This document shows, piece after piece, positions 41,190 to 50,426 of a stretch of DNA of 64,000 nt. The notes beneath the pieces are model-generated. The model did not search any database and was not told the origin of the DNA. It saw nothing but the letters and a program-made list of their open reading frames with translations. The stretch lies in NCBI RefSeq assembly GCF_937863155.1, contig NZ_CALMFB010000061.1:36826-100825 (forward strand), in the 5' to 3' direction. The stretch comes from an uncultured Brevundimonas sp. (GTDB taxonomy: Bacteria; Pseudomonadota; Alphaproteobacteria; Caulobacterales; Caulobacteraceae). The position numbers and the translations under genes were made by a program. Positions within the stretch are counted from its first letter, which is position 1; the number at the start of each line of letters is the position of its first letter.

Positions 41190-43610
41190 ATGAAACGGCT
41201 TATCTCTCTTTTCATCGGCGCGAGCCTGATTCTGGCGCCCGGCGCCGCCCTGGCTGACCCGTTCACGATCGATGACCTGCTGCGGACCGAGGAGCTGGGT
41301 CAGGTCAGCCTGTCGCCCAGCGGCCGGTCCGTCGCCTTCGAACGGCTGGGGCCGATGGATGGCCTGCCGGCCTATGAGTATGACTACATGAACCGGCTTC
41401 TGCGGACCCGGCTCCATATCGCGCCGTCGCAGGGCGAGGCGGAGCCGCGGCTGTTGCTCGAGCCCGAGACGAACGCGGGCTACGGCCTGGGGCCATGGGC
41501 GCCGGATGACGGGCGTGTGCTTGTCTATCGCTTGCAGGATCGGACCTACAGCGCCGGGGTGGTCGATCCGCGTGATGGATCGGTTCGCTGGTTGGACGGG
41601 ACCCCGGAAACCGCGATGTGGGGCCGGGCCGCGCTTTGGCGGGATCCGTCGCGGGCGCTGGTTCTTATGCGGGCCGACGGGGACATGCCGCCCCTGCTTT
41701 CCCTCGGCTGGGTGGCCCAAGACCGCCTGCCGGCCTATTGGGCGAAGACGCGCGCGGGCGTGGAGGCGGCCCGCACCCTGATCGGCGCCGGTCGCTTCGC
41801 CGACCTTACGCCAAGGGCCGCGGTCGGGCGCCTCGTCCAGCTGGATGCGTCCACGGGCGAACAGCGCACTCTGGCCCATGGCCGGTTCTACGACATGGAG
41901 CTGTCGCCCGACGGCCGGCATCTGGCGCTGGGCGCCTTCGCCGAGGAACAGGGGTTCGACCCGGCCGCGCCGTTTTTCGGTGGCGACTTCACCGAGCGGC
42001 GTCACCTGACCATCCTGGATCTCGAAACCGGAGAGACTTGGTCGCCTGCGCCCAACGAGAGCCTGTCCCCGCATCTGTTCAGCTGGTCGCCCGGTGGGGA
42101 CGAACTGCTGGTCTATGTGCGGTCGCCGCGGGCGGGACCGGCCGAAGGCGAGCTTGTCCGGCTTCGGCCGCGCGACCGGCGCCGGCTCGCTGTCGATCTG
42201 CAGGGGCATCGTCCGGCGGTCGCTGAAAGCGGGCTGCGGACCCCGGTCGTCAGCGCCGACTGGTTCCAGGGCGAACCCGTCCTCTACACGCGAAACCCCA
42301 GCGGGCGGGCGGACTGGACGCTTCTGGCCCCGGACGGCGCCCGGGTGCTGACGACCCAGGTCACGGCCCCGGCCGCCAGGCTGGCGGCGGTCACCCATGA
42401 CCGGATCGTGGTGTCCGACGCCGGACAAGCGGTGGCGATTGATGCGGAAGGCGGGACGCGCGTCCTGGGCCGAACCGTGACGCCGGCCTTCACACCGAAC
42501 ACCAGCTACTTCAATCGGGGCCAGCGTTTCGATTTCACCGGCGCATCGCGCGCACCCTGGCTGATGGTCGAAACGGATGGCGAGCGCCGCCGTCGCGACA
42601 TCCGCACGGGCGACCCGATCGGACCGGTTGCGCCGCCCACGGTGCGCCTGGCGGCCTTCGACGCGACGACGGTGGTCACGACCGATCGCAGGCAGGGATT
42701 GGTCCAGAGCCTGGATCGACCCGGCGGGACCACGCTGGTGACGCTGAACACGGCGTTGGAAAGCCGGACCTTCGTCGCGCCGCGAGAGATCACGCATCGT
42801 TCCGGAGATCGTACGCTCACCAGCTGGCTCTATCTGCCGACCGGTATCGATCGACCGCCCCTGATCGTCCTTCCGTATCCGGGGCAGCCCGAGCGGCCTC
42901 AGCGACCGGAAGAGCGGAACATCATGCTGAACGCCCATCTGATGACGGCGCGAGGCTATGCAGTCCTCATCCCCAACCTTCCCGACTATGGGCTGCCCGG
43001 AAACCCGGCCGAAGGCATGGCGGACGGCATTCTGAAGGTGGTGGAGGCGGCTGGGGCGCAAGGCGGATTCGATCCCGAGCGGTTGATCCTTTGGGGGCAC
43101 AGCTTCGGTGGCTTCAGCGTCATGGCGGCCGCCACCCAGTCTGATCGGTTCGTCGCGGTGATCGGCGCCAACGGGCCTTATGACCTGTTTGGCCGCTGGG
43201 GCGCCTTTCCGCTGGCCCGATCCGTCGCGCCGGAAAAGGGGCTGTCGGTTCGATCGCACGCCGGATCGGTCGAGATGGGGCAGGGCGGCATGAGGGCGCC
43301 GCCGTGGGCGGATCCTCAAGCCTATGTCCGCAACAGTCCTCTGATGGCGGCTGACCGCATCACGGCGCCGGTGCTGCTGGTGACCGGCGATCTCGACTAC
43401 ATCACCGACAGTCAGTCCGAAGCCATGTTCACGGCCCTGTATCGCCAGAACAAGGATGTCGCCCTGCTGACCTATCGCGGCGAAGGACACGTCCTGGCCA
43501 GCCCCGGCAACATTCGGGACTACTGGTCCACGGCGCTGTCATGGCTGGACGGGATCATGGCGCGGCTGGCCGCCAGCGATACAGCGCAGAAGGGGCAAAC
43601 CGGCGACTGA
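41190..43610 (+). CDS. Secreted S9 (prolyl oligopeptidase-fold) peptidase, module 1
   Basis: An 806-residue peptidase with signal peptide (MKRLISLFIGASLILAPGAA, cut near ALA), beta-propeller part (repeats such as VSLSPSGRSVAFE, MELSPDGRHLALG, FSWSPGGDELLVY) and an alpha/beta hydrolase domain. Catalytic residues: Ser638 in WGHSFGGF, Asp736 in GDLDYIT and His767 in GEGHVL. The start follows the TonB receptor stop by 4 bp. In Caulobacterales and sphingomonads such peptidases in sigma/FecR/TonB-receptor operons include lasso peptide isopeptidases; assignment to that group is not proven here. Confidence 0.87.
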   Translation: MKRLISLFIGASLILAPGAALADPFTIDDLLRTEELGQVSLSPSGRSVAFERLGPMDGLPAYEYDYMNRLLRTRLHIAPSQGEAEPRLLLEPETNAGYGLGPWAPDDGRVLVYRLQDRTYSAGVVDPRDGSVRWLDGTPETAMWGRAALWRDPSRALVLMRADGDMPPLLSLGWVAQDRLPAYWAKTRAGVEAARTLIGAGRFADLTPRAAVGRLVQLDASTGEQRTLAHGRFYDMELSPDGRHLALGAFAEEQGFDPAAPFFGGDFTERRHLTILDLETGETWSPAPNESLSPHLFSWSPGGDELLVYVRSPRAGPAEGELVRLRPRDRRRLAVDLQGHRPAVAESGLRTPVVSADWFQGEPVLYTRNPSGRADWTLLAPDGARVLTTQVTAPAARLAAVTHDRIVVSDAGQAVAIDAEGGTRVLGRTVTPAFTPNTSYFNRGQRFDFTGASRAPWLMVETDGERRRRDIRTGDPIGPVAPPTVRLAAFDATTVVTTDRRQGLVQSLDRPGGTTLVTLNTALESRTFVAPREITHRSGDRTLTSWLYLPTGIDRPPLIVLPYPGQPERPQRPEERNIMLNAHLMTARGYAVLIPNLPDYGLPGNPAEGMADGILKVVEAAGAQGGFDPERLILWGHSFGGFSVMAAATQSDRFVAVIGANGPYDLFGRWGAFPLARSVAPEKGLSVRSHAGSVEMGQGGMRAPPWADPQAYVRNSPLMAADRITAPVLLVTGDLDYITDSQSEAMFTALYRQNKDVALLTYRGEGHVLASPGNIRDYWSTALSWLDGIMARLAASDTAQKGQTGD

Positions 43611-43615
43611 GGCGG

Positions 43616-43639
43616 CCGGGCGGGCGCAAACCCGCCCGG
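43616..43639. terminator. Bidirectional terminator between the two modules
   Basis: A perfect 9-bp stem CCGGGCGGG / CCCGCCCGG with loop CGCAAA lies in the 36 bp between the two convergent peptidase genes. It can stop transcription from both sides. Confidence 0.75.
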
Positions 43640-43646
43640 CGTCCGC

Positions 43647-46085
43647 CTAGCGCCCGGAGGGCGTCTTCAGATGCCGATCCAGGAACTCCAGGGTCCGTCG
43701 CATCTGATCCGCCGCCTGATCGGGGCGCCAGTGCGGCGGCGAATGGCCCGCTCCGGCGTAAAGGGCCAGTTCGACCGGGCGGTCCAGCCGCCGCAGCGCG
43801 GCGAACAGTTTTCCCGCCTCGCGATAGCCGGTGTAGTCTTGGTCACCCTGGATGATCAGAACCGGCGTCTGAATGCGATCAGCCAGATAGTAGGGCGAGT
43901 TGGCGATGTAGCGCATCGGATCGGCCCAGACCGAGGCGCCCAGCCTGGGCTGCGACGCCTCCATCCACACCCCGCCGTCGGTCAGTTCGGTGACGCCGTA
44001 TTCGACCTGACCATAGGCGCCGCCCAGGTCATACATGCCGCTGCTGGGTATGGCGGCGCGGAAAAGATTGGTGCGCGAGATGATCGCGGCCGTGGCGAAG
44101 CCGCCGAAGGACTGGCCGCGGATGGCCAGCCGTTGGATGTCGACCAATCCCAGATCGGCCGCGCGATAGACCTGCGGCATCAGCATATCCATCGTCTCGT
44201 CGATGATGTGCCCGCGCTGCCCCCCCGGGGCGATGGGCAGATCGACCAGGATCACGGCATAGCCATGGCCGGTCAGAACATGGGCCAGGTCCCCCATGCC
44301 GGGCGCGCCGAACTCGGACAGAGCACGGGTGTAGTCCTGGCTGGGATAGAACCAGACCACGGCGGGCGGCGGCGCATCGCGTGACGAGCCTGGGGGAAGG
44401 ATGACGGCCGTCTTCACGGTGACAAGCGAGCCGTCTTCGCGCGGGACGACCGTCTCGAAACGTTCGACGCCGCCGACCGTGAGGGCGTTCAGCGCCGGCG
44501 CGGCGCGGCTGATCCGCTCGATGCGTTCGAACCGGCGATCCATCAGGGCGACATCGCGGGGCGTCGAAAAATCCTGATGAACCATGGCCAGGCCAAAGGC
44601 TGTCGGAACGGGCGCTTCGACGACCGCGTCGCCACGCCAGACCGACCGCGCCGTTCGGCCCCTAAGGTCGATTTCGAAAAGCGCGGTGCGGCTGTCGGAC
44701 CCCTCCCGGCCTCGGGCCAGCACGACGCCGTCTCTCATGGTCCAGGCGGTGCGTTCATCGGCCGAGATGATCTGGCTTAGCGAGAAGCGGCCCGCCAGCG
44801 GGGTGCGAACCGGCTCAGACCCGTCCAGAGGCACCAGCGCCAGATCGATAGGGGCCGCGCGGCCACCGCCCTGTCTGGCCCATCCCCGATCGCCGACGCC
44901 GACAATCAGGTTCTGGCCTCCCGGCAGATAGTGCAGAATGTCCCAGGCCAGCGCACCCAGGTCTTCGGCCAGGCGGTGGGGCTGGGATGGCGCATCGCCG
45001 CTGAGGTCCACGCGATACAGCGCCCGATCGCGCAGATAGACCAGTTCGTCCCGGTCCGGGTTCCAGCGGTAGCCGAAATCGCTTTCGCCGCCGCCGCCCG
45101 AGGGCCTCAGACCCTGGGCGATCCGAATGGGAACGCCGCCGTCGGCGCGCACGACATACAGGTCCACCGCATCGTCATACAGCGAACCCGGCAGGGTGCA
45201 GATCGAGGTGTAGTAGCTGACCCACCGGCCCGAGGACGAAAGCCGCATATGGGGCCACGGCCGGTGCCGGTCCGCAGCTTCGCGCGCGCCGACCACATCA
45301 GCATCGACGACCGGGGTCGCCAGGCCGTCGGCGAGACGCACCCGAGTGAGCGAAGCGGCGCCATAGGCGGTGCCATCGCACCGCGCGTCGAAGGTTTGCG
45401 CATCCTGGGTCCCAGAGGCCTGGGGCGCGGCGGCGCCGGGGGTGTGACGATAGACGGTGACGCCCGCGTCGCCGCCCGGCGGCGGCGTTCCGACGCGCGG
45501 CGGCTTGACGGCTTCGGCCAAGGCGCCGGGGCCCTCTAAAGGCCAGGTCGGCACATAGAGGCTGCTTCCATCCGGCGACCAGCGGGGCTGCTCGAACGGG
45601 AAGGCCAGGGATTTGACGGTCTGGTCCGACACGCGGCGGCATTCGCCGCTTTCGACGTCCAGCACCCACAGGCGCGGCGCTCCGTCCCGATCCGAGTAGA
45701 AGGCGGCCAGCCTTCCGTCCGGCGACCACGACACGTCCCAATCCGACGCCCCAGGCGCCGCGCAAACCTGTCGGGGCGTTCCGCCCGGAAGATCGACCAG
45801 AAACAGTCGAGCGCCTTCACTGGACTGGGTCGGGGCGCCGTTCGGCCTGAATCGGCCCTCGACCTTGTCGTCCACGGGGTCTTGCAGGGCGTAGATCAGT
45901 TTTCGGCCATCCGGCGAAACGACGATCGGACGGGCCAGGGGCTCCAGGAAGATCTCGGCCCTGCGATAGACGGCGTCCAAGTCTATCGCGGCCGGATCGG
46001 ATGCCCAGGCGCCTTGTGCGACCATCGCCAGTGTCAGACCACCGCCGAGGGCCGCGACACAGACGCAAGCGGAAACGGCTCTCAT
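43647..46085 (-). CDS. Secreted S9 (prolyl oligopeptidase-fold) peptidase, module 2
   Basis: An 812-residue peptidase. Signal-like N-terminus (MRAVSACVCVAALGGGLTLA, cut near AWA), propeller repeats (VVSPDGRKLIYAL, VSWSPDGRLAAFYSD, RLWVLDVESGE, RWSPDGSSLY) and hydrolase domain with Ser659 in RGQSFGGF, Asp750 in GDQDYTG and His781 in GAGHSP. The ATG at 46085 lies 5 bp after the receptor stop; the frame extends further upstream over the receptor gene, which is not meaningful. The RLWVLD...RRVSD segment reminds me of Atxe2-type lasso peptide isopeptidases. It is clearly different in sequence from module 1's peptidase, so the two are not a recent duplication. Confidence 0.87.
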   Translation of the reverse strand: MRAVSACVCVAALGGGLTLAMVAQGAWASDPAAIDLDAVYRRAEIFLEPLARPIVVSPDGRKLIYALQDPVDDKVEGRFRPNGAPTQSSEGARLFLVDLPGGTPRQVCAAPGASDWDVSWSPDGRLAAFYSDRDGAPRLWVLDVESGECRRVSDQTVKSLAFPFEQPRWSPDGSSLYVPTWPLEGPGALAEAVKPPRVGTPPPGGDAGVTVYRHTPGAAAPQASGTQDAQTFDARCDGTAYGAASLTRVRLADGLATPVVDADVVGAREAADRHRPWPHMRLSSSGRWVSYYTSICTLPGSLYDDAVDLYVVRADGGVPIRIAQGLRPSGGGGESDFGYRWNPDRDELVYLRDRALYRVDLSGDAPSQPHRLAEDLGALAWDILHYLPGGQNLIVGVGDRGWARQGGGRAAPIDLALVPLDGSEPVRTPLAGRFSLSQIISADERTAWTMRDGVVLARGREGSDSRTALFEIDLRGRTARSVWRGDAVVEAPVPTAFGLAMVHQDFSTPRDVALMDRRFERIERISRAAPALNALTVGGVERFETVVPREDGSLVTVKTAVILPPGSSRDAPPPAVVWFYPSQDYTRALSEFGAPGMGDLAHVLTGHGYAVILVDLPIAPGGQRGHIIDETMDMLMPQVYRAADLGLVDIQRLAIRGQSFGGFATAAIISRTNLFRAAIPSSGMYDLGGAYGQVEYGVTELTDGGVWMEASQPRLGASVWADPMRYIANSPYYLADRIQTPVLIIQGDQDYTGYREAGKLFAALRRLDRPVELALYAGAGHSPPHWRPDQAADQMRRTLEFLDRHLKTPSGR

Positions 46086-46090
46086 GCCGA

Positions 46091-48670
46091 TCACCAGCGC
46101 CGCGTCAGCGAGAGGCTGACGACGCGCCCCATGACGTTGTAGTTCGTCGAGTCGAAATTGACCTGATACTCGTTCAACGCCGGGAAGGTCGGTGGCCCCT
46201 GGTCGAACAGATTGGAGACCGTCAGCGCGATCTCCAGACCGTTCCAGGCCGCACCGCCCTCGCCAGTCCGATAGCGCACCGTGGCGTCCATAGTGGTGAA
46301 GGATCCGGTGTCCCGTTCCGGCGTGTTCTGCGTATCGAGAACGCCATCGACGTGGTTCACGTAGGCCGAAACGCCAAGGTTTCCGCGCACCCACGCGCCA
46401 CCGGCGCGTGCGCGGAACTCGGCGGGATAATAGACCAGTCCGACCGTCTCGAAGATGGACGTCCCGGCGGTGTTCTGCTGATCCGAGTCCAGCCAGCTGG
46501 CCGATGCATCGAGGGCAAGCCCGCCGCCCAGCAGGTCGAACGAATAGGCGGCTGACAGATCGACGCCACGGGCGGTCTGGCGGGCGACGTTGGTGTAGGT
46601 GTTGTCCACGATGCCCACGACCTTGGCCGGGTCGTAAGGGGCGCCTGTGATGTTGAACAGGGCGCGGCCCGATCCAGCGATGGTGGCCGCCTGCAGGGCG
46701 GCGGAAGGATTTCGTGTCAGGAACGGGGCCCAGACTGGATCGCCGAAAACCGCAGCGGCGATCTGGATCGGCTGAACAACCCGGTCCGTATAGTCGATGT
46801 CGAAGACGCTGGCTTCCAGGCGCAGTCCGGGCAGGGCGGCGGGGCGATAGACCAGGGTCGCCGCCAGTGTCTCGGCCCGCTCAGGCTCCAGCTGGCCGCC
46901 GCCGCCCACCACAAACAGGGCGGTGGCGTCCGGCGCCGCCCCGACGGCCCCGAAGGCCCAGGCCGGGTACAGCAGAACCACCTGCGGCGAAAACTCCTGG
47001 TTCAGCGTGGGCGCCTTGAACGACTGACCCCACGATACCCTCAGCGAAACATCGCGCACCGGATCATAGACCACCCCGATCTTGGGGGTCGTCACATCGC
47101 CCAGGCTGGCATACCGCTCATACCGCAGTGCGCCGTTCAGGTTCAGGCGATGAACGAACGCCACGCCCTGATCCGGGCGGATCAGAGGCCAGTCGGTTTC
47201 GGCGAAGGCGTAGCTCGCAGTCTGGTGGCCATTGTTGCGCCGTATGCCCTGGACCGGCAGCACCTCGGCGTAGTCGTTGCGTCGAAGGCCGGCGCCGAAA
47301 GCCAGCCGCAACGGGCCCCCAGGCAGATCCAGCAGCGGCCCCTGCATCACCACTTCGCCACCGGCGACGGTGTTAAGGTAGGTATTCTTCACATCGGCGA
47401 GCAGGGTCCCATCCACCGCTGTCGCGGTCTGGTGCGATCGGGTCCGGTCGTCGCCGTAGTTCGCCGCCAGCGAACCGGTCCAGCCCCAGAAAAGGTCGAA
47501 CGTCAGTTCCGGGGCGATCGAATAGTTGCGGACCTTGGTCTCGCTGATGTTGTCCTGGAAGCTGTCCAGCGCATAGCTGGTGGCGAAGCGGTCAAGGAAG
47601 AGTACATCCAGCCGCCCGGCGATGCCCGACGCCAGCTGTTGATGGCCGCTGATCAGGACCGCATCCTGCCGGGACGGAGAATAGACCTGGGTGACATCCA
47701 GCATGTGGTCCAGGGAGCCGCGCTGCCCCGCCCGCATGGCGCCGGTCTTCTGGTGATCATAGGTCGCCACGACGCCGCCGCCGCTCCACGTCCGGCCCGC
47801 GACCGCGCTGAACTGACGCTGCTCCAGGCCCCCGCTGGTCGCGCCGCCATAGCGCGCCATGGTCTCAAGCCCGTCGAAATCGCGCCGGGTGATGATGTTG
47901 GCGACGCCGCCCACCGCGTCTGATCCATAAAGGGCCGAGGCGCCGTCGGTGATCACCTCCACGCGCGCTACGGCGGCGACCGGAATGGCGGATGCATCGA
48001 CCGCCTGGTTGAAGCTGCCGAACGACAGCCGGCGTCCGTTCAGCAGCGTCAGCGTCGCATCGGGTCCAAGACCCCGCAGATTGAACGAGGATCCGCCCGT
48101 CAGATCCTGGTTGGTGATCCCCCCGGTGCCGTTGGTGATGGTCGGGTTCTGCCCGCCGTTGAAATTCTGGGGCAGGCTGCGCACCACCTGCCCCAGGTCC
48201 GTGTGACCGGCGTTGCGGATGTCGTCCTGGGTCACCACCACCACGGGCGAGGCGGGCGTCGCCCCGCGAATGCGGGTGCCGGTGACGACAACGCCCTCCA
48301 GCTGGGTTGCCTGGGACGGCGCGCCCTCATCGGCGATATCGTCCCCTCGGGACTGGGGGTGGATGATGAGAACCCCGCTGTCGCCGCGCCGCGCCTGCAG
48401 ACCGCTGCCGCCCAACAGGATCGAGAGCGCGGCGTCGGTGGAATGTCGCCCGGACAGAGGCGCGCTTCGGCGTCCCTGGGTGATCCGGCTGTCGAAAACC
48501 AGCTGTTCGCCCGAGGCGCGGCCGAACGCGCGCAACGCATCGCTCAGGTCCTGGGCCGGGATATTGTATGTGCGCTGAAGGGTCTGGGCCGCCGCCGGCG
48601 CGGCGCCGCTCAGCGCGATCAGGACAGCCGCCGACGCCGACATGCCCAGGCTTGAATACGATCTCATCAT
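46091..48670 (-). CDS. STN-domain TonB-dependent receptor, module 2
   Basis: An 859-residue receptor: signal peptide (MMRSYSSLGMSASAAVLIAL, cut after AAA), STN domain (about 30-95: YNIPAQDLSDALRAFGRASGEQLVFDS, ALSILLGGSGLQARR), plug (FNLRGLGPDATLTLLNGRRL, VEVITDGASALYGSDAVGGVANIITRR) and barrel ending VSLSLTRRW. The plug resembles that of module 1. It is preceded by fecR (65 bp) and followed by the peptidase (5 bp). Confidence 0.93.
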   Translation of the reverse strand: MMRSYSSLGMSASAAVLIALSGAAPAAAQTLQRTYNIPAQDLSDALRAFGRASGEQLVFDSRITQGRRSAPLSGRHSTDAALSILLGGSGLQARRGDSGVLIIHPQSRGDDIADEGAPSQATQLEGVVVTGTRIRGATPASPVVVVTQDDIRNAGHTDLGQVVRSLPQNFNGGQNPTITNGTGGITNQDLTGGSSFNLRGLGPDATLTLLNGRRLSFGSFNQAVDASAIPVAAVARVEVITDGASALYGSDAVGGVANIITRRDFDGLETMARYGGATSGGLEQRQFSAVAGRTWSGGGVVATYDHQKTGAMRAGQRGSLDHMLDVTQVYSPSRQDAVLISGHQQLASGIAGRLDVLFLDRFATSYALDSFQDNISETKVRNYSIAPELTFDLFWGWTGSLAANYGDDRTRSHQTATAVDGTLLADVKNTYLNTVAGGEVVMQGPLLDLPGGPLRLAFGAGLRRNDYAEVLPVQGIRRNNGHQTASYAFAETDWPLIRPDQGVAFVHRLNLNGALRYERYASLGDVTTPKIGVVYDPVRDVSLRVSWGQSFKAPTLNQEFSPQVVLLYPAWAFGAVGAAPDATALFVVGGGGQLEPERAETLAATLVYRPAALPGLRLEASVFDIDYTDRVVQPIQIAAAVFGDPVWAPFLTRNPSAALQAATIAGSGRALFNITGAPYDPAKVVGIVDNTYTNVARQTARGVDLSAAYSFDLLGGGLALDASASWLDSDQQNTAGTSIFETVGLVYYPAEFRARAGGAWVRGNLGVSAYVNHVDGVLDTQNTPERDTGSFTTMDATVRYRTGEGGAAWNGLEIALTVSNLFDQGPPTFPALNEYQVNFDSTNYNVMGRVVSLSLTRRW

Positions 48671-48735
48671 GGTCCTCCCCGTCGCGCCCGAATGCTTCGG
48701 CGCCTGGCAGTAAGACGCACAGGGATGCCGATCAT

Positions 48736-49755
48736 TCAGCGCGCGGACAAAGTCACCGTGCCGTCGGCGTGTCGCATCGATCGAACCGGCAAAGCGGCCG
48801 TAACCCCTTCAACGAAGGCCGCCGTGTCCCCGGCGGTGAAGACGCCGCTGACCCGCACGCTGGCCGCTGCCGTGCCATCAATGCGGATCGGTCTGTCCGC
48901 ATAGCGGTTCACGCGAGCGACGGCGACGTCGAGCGGATCGTCGGAAAAGACCAGCGAGCCCGCTTCCCATGCCGACGCGCGGGAGGGGTCGAACGACCCG
49001 ATCGGCCCGCTGGCTCCATCGGCGGAGACCGAGAGTTGTCGGCCGCCGCTCAGGCTGCGTTCGGCTGGCGCACCCGCCCTGTCGAGCACGGGCGTAAGCT
49101 GTTGCGTGGGACCCCTTCGCCGCAGGACCGATACGCTGCCTTCATAGAGCATCAGCCGGACCTCGTGCTTCACGCGCTCCACGCTGAAGGACGTGCCGGT
49201 CGCCACCACCACGGCGCCGCCCGCGTCGACCGAGAACGGCCGCATGGCGTCCTTGGCCACTGTGAACCGCGCCCGGCCCTTTTCCAGGACAAGTAGGCGG
49301 CGGCGGTCGTCATAGGCGACCGAGACCCGCGTGTCGGCGTCCAGGGACACGGCGGAGCCGTCCTTCAGGCGCACCAGTCGCCGCTCACCCACATCGGTGG
49401 AATAGACCGCAGGGCGGTTCGACACGATCGCCCCCAGCCCCACGGCCGCCGCTACCGATGCGGCCATTGCGGTGACGATTGCGCCGCGTCGCCAGCGCGA
49501 CAGGGGCCGGTTTCGCGCCTTGCCGAGATCGCGCAGGGCCGATCGGCGCAGGTCCAGCATCGCGTCCGACGTCGCCTGCGCCCCTGTCTCTTCCCAGACC
49601 GCCAAGGCGGCGTCGAACAGTTCCGGGTGTCGGTCGTCCGCCGCAAGCCAGTCCTGAAACTGTGCGGCGTCCGCCGGATCGAGGGGCGCGTCCATAAGGC
49701 GCAGCGCCCAACTGGCGGCCGTCTCGTGCGCCGAGTTTGTCGCGGCGAGGTTCAT
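48736..49755 (-). CDS. FecR-like anti-sigma regulator, module 2
   Basis: A 339-residue membrane regulator: DUF4880 part (AASWALRLMDAPLDPADAAQF, DRHPELFDAALAVWEE), a helix (about 92-111) and the FecR periplasmic domain (STDVGERRLVRLKDGSAVSLDADT, RFTVAKDAMRPFSVDAGGAVVVATGTSFSV), ending with a segment (ADRPIRIDG...VRVSGVFTAGD) that mirrors the STN fold. It overlaps the sigma factor gene by 4 bp. Confidence 0.92.
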   Translation of the reverse strand: MNLAATNSAHETAASWALRLMDAPLDPADAAQFQDWLAADDRHPELFDAALAVWEETGAQATSDAMLDLRRSALRDLGKARNRPLSRWRRGAIVTAMAASVAAAVGLGAIVSNRPAVYSTDVGERRLVRLKDGSAVSLDADTRVSVAYDDRRRLLVLEKGRARFTVAKDAMRPFSVDAGGAVVVATGTSFSVERVKHEVRLMLYEGSVSVLRRRGPTQQLTPVLDRAGAPAERSLSGGRQLSVSADGASGPIGSFDPSRASAWEAGSLVFSDDPLDVAVARVNRYADRPIRIDGTAAASVRVSGVFTAGDTAAFVEGVTAALPVRSMRHADGTVTLSAR

Positions 49756-50258
49756 GGACGTTCTCCCAGGCCCGCCATCATCAAGGCCATGGCCTTCATC
49801 AGATGCTTGTCCACGGCGCTCACCGACATTCCATAGGCTTGGGCCAGGTCACGTTTGGGCACGGCTTCAAGACGGTAGAGCAGAAAGATGGTCCGCGTCT
49901 TCTCGGGCATGGCGGCGAGAAGTCCGGACACGGCGCTCAGCGACTGGCGCGCCGCGACGACGCGGGACGGATCCAGGGCCTCGATACCAAAGTCTTCTGT
50001 CGAGGATATCCAGCGCCGGTACGAGGCGCGCACGGTTTCGCGCCTCGCCCGGTCCCGCAGCAGGTTCGCCGCAATCTGGAAAACATAGCCGTCCCCGACG
50101 TTCGCCCGATCCGCCCCACCCGCCATCAGGCGGGTGAAGACATCCTGTGTCATATCCTCGGCATCAGCGCGGTCGGACAGGCGCCGGAGAAAGAACGCCA
50201 TCAAGGCCGGCCGCCATCGCCGACTGAATTCGTCCTGATCCAAGCGTTGGCCCGCCAT
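49752..50258 (-). CDS. FecI-like ECF sigma factor, module 2
   Basis: A 168-residue sigma factor: region 2 (FFLRRLSDRADAEDMTQDVFTRL, GYVFQIAANLLRDRARRE) and region 4 (MPEKTRTIFLLYRLEAVPKRDLAQAYGMSVSAVDKHLMKAMALMM). The start at 50258 (MAGQRLDQDEF) has a GGCGGAG site 6 bp ahead; the frame is open to 50312 but the extra residues are not conserved-looking. First gene of the leftward operon. Confidence 0.9.
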   Translation of the reverse strand: MAGQRLDQDEFSRRWRPALMAFFLRRLSDRADAEDMTQDVFTRLMAGGADRANVGDGYVFQIAANLLRDRARRETVRASYRRWISSTEDFGIEALDPSRVVAARQSLSAVSGLLAAMPEKTRTIFLLYRLEAVPKRDLAQAYGMSVSAVDKHLMKAMALMMAGLGERP

Positions 50259-50426
50259 GCACACTCCGCCGACCCTTGATTCAAGGGTAGGACGCACCAC
50301 TTGGGCGATCATACAGCAGACGACTCATTTTTTTGCAGGCGCGCCATACGCAAGGGATGAGCCCCTTCAGCACCGCCTCCCTGATCCGTTTCCCCTCCGA
50401 CACGTTGTGTCGCGCAAGGAGGCGGC

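Noticed and set aside
36472-43646. Complete lasso peptide biosynthesis cluster
   Set aside because: No asparagine-synthetase-like C gene, no B1/B2 protease genes and no precursor peptide seen; only receptor, regulators and peptidases are present.
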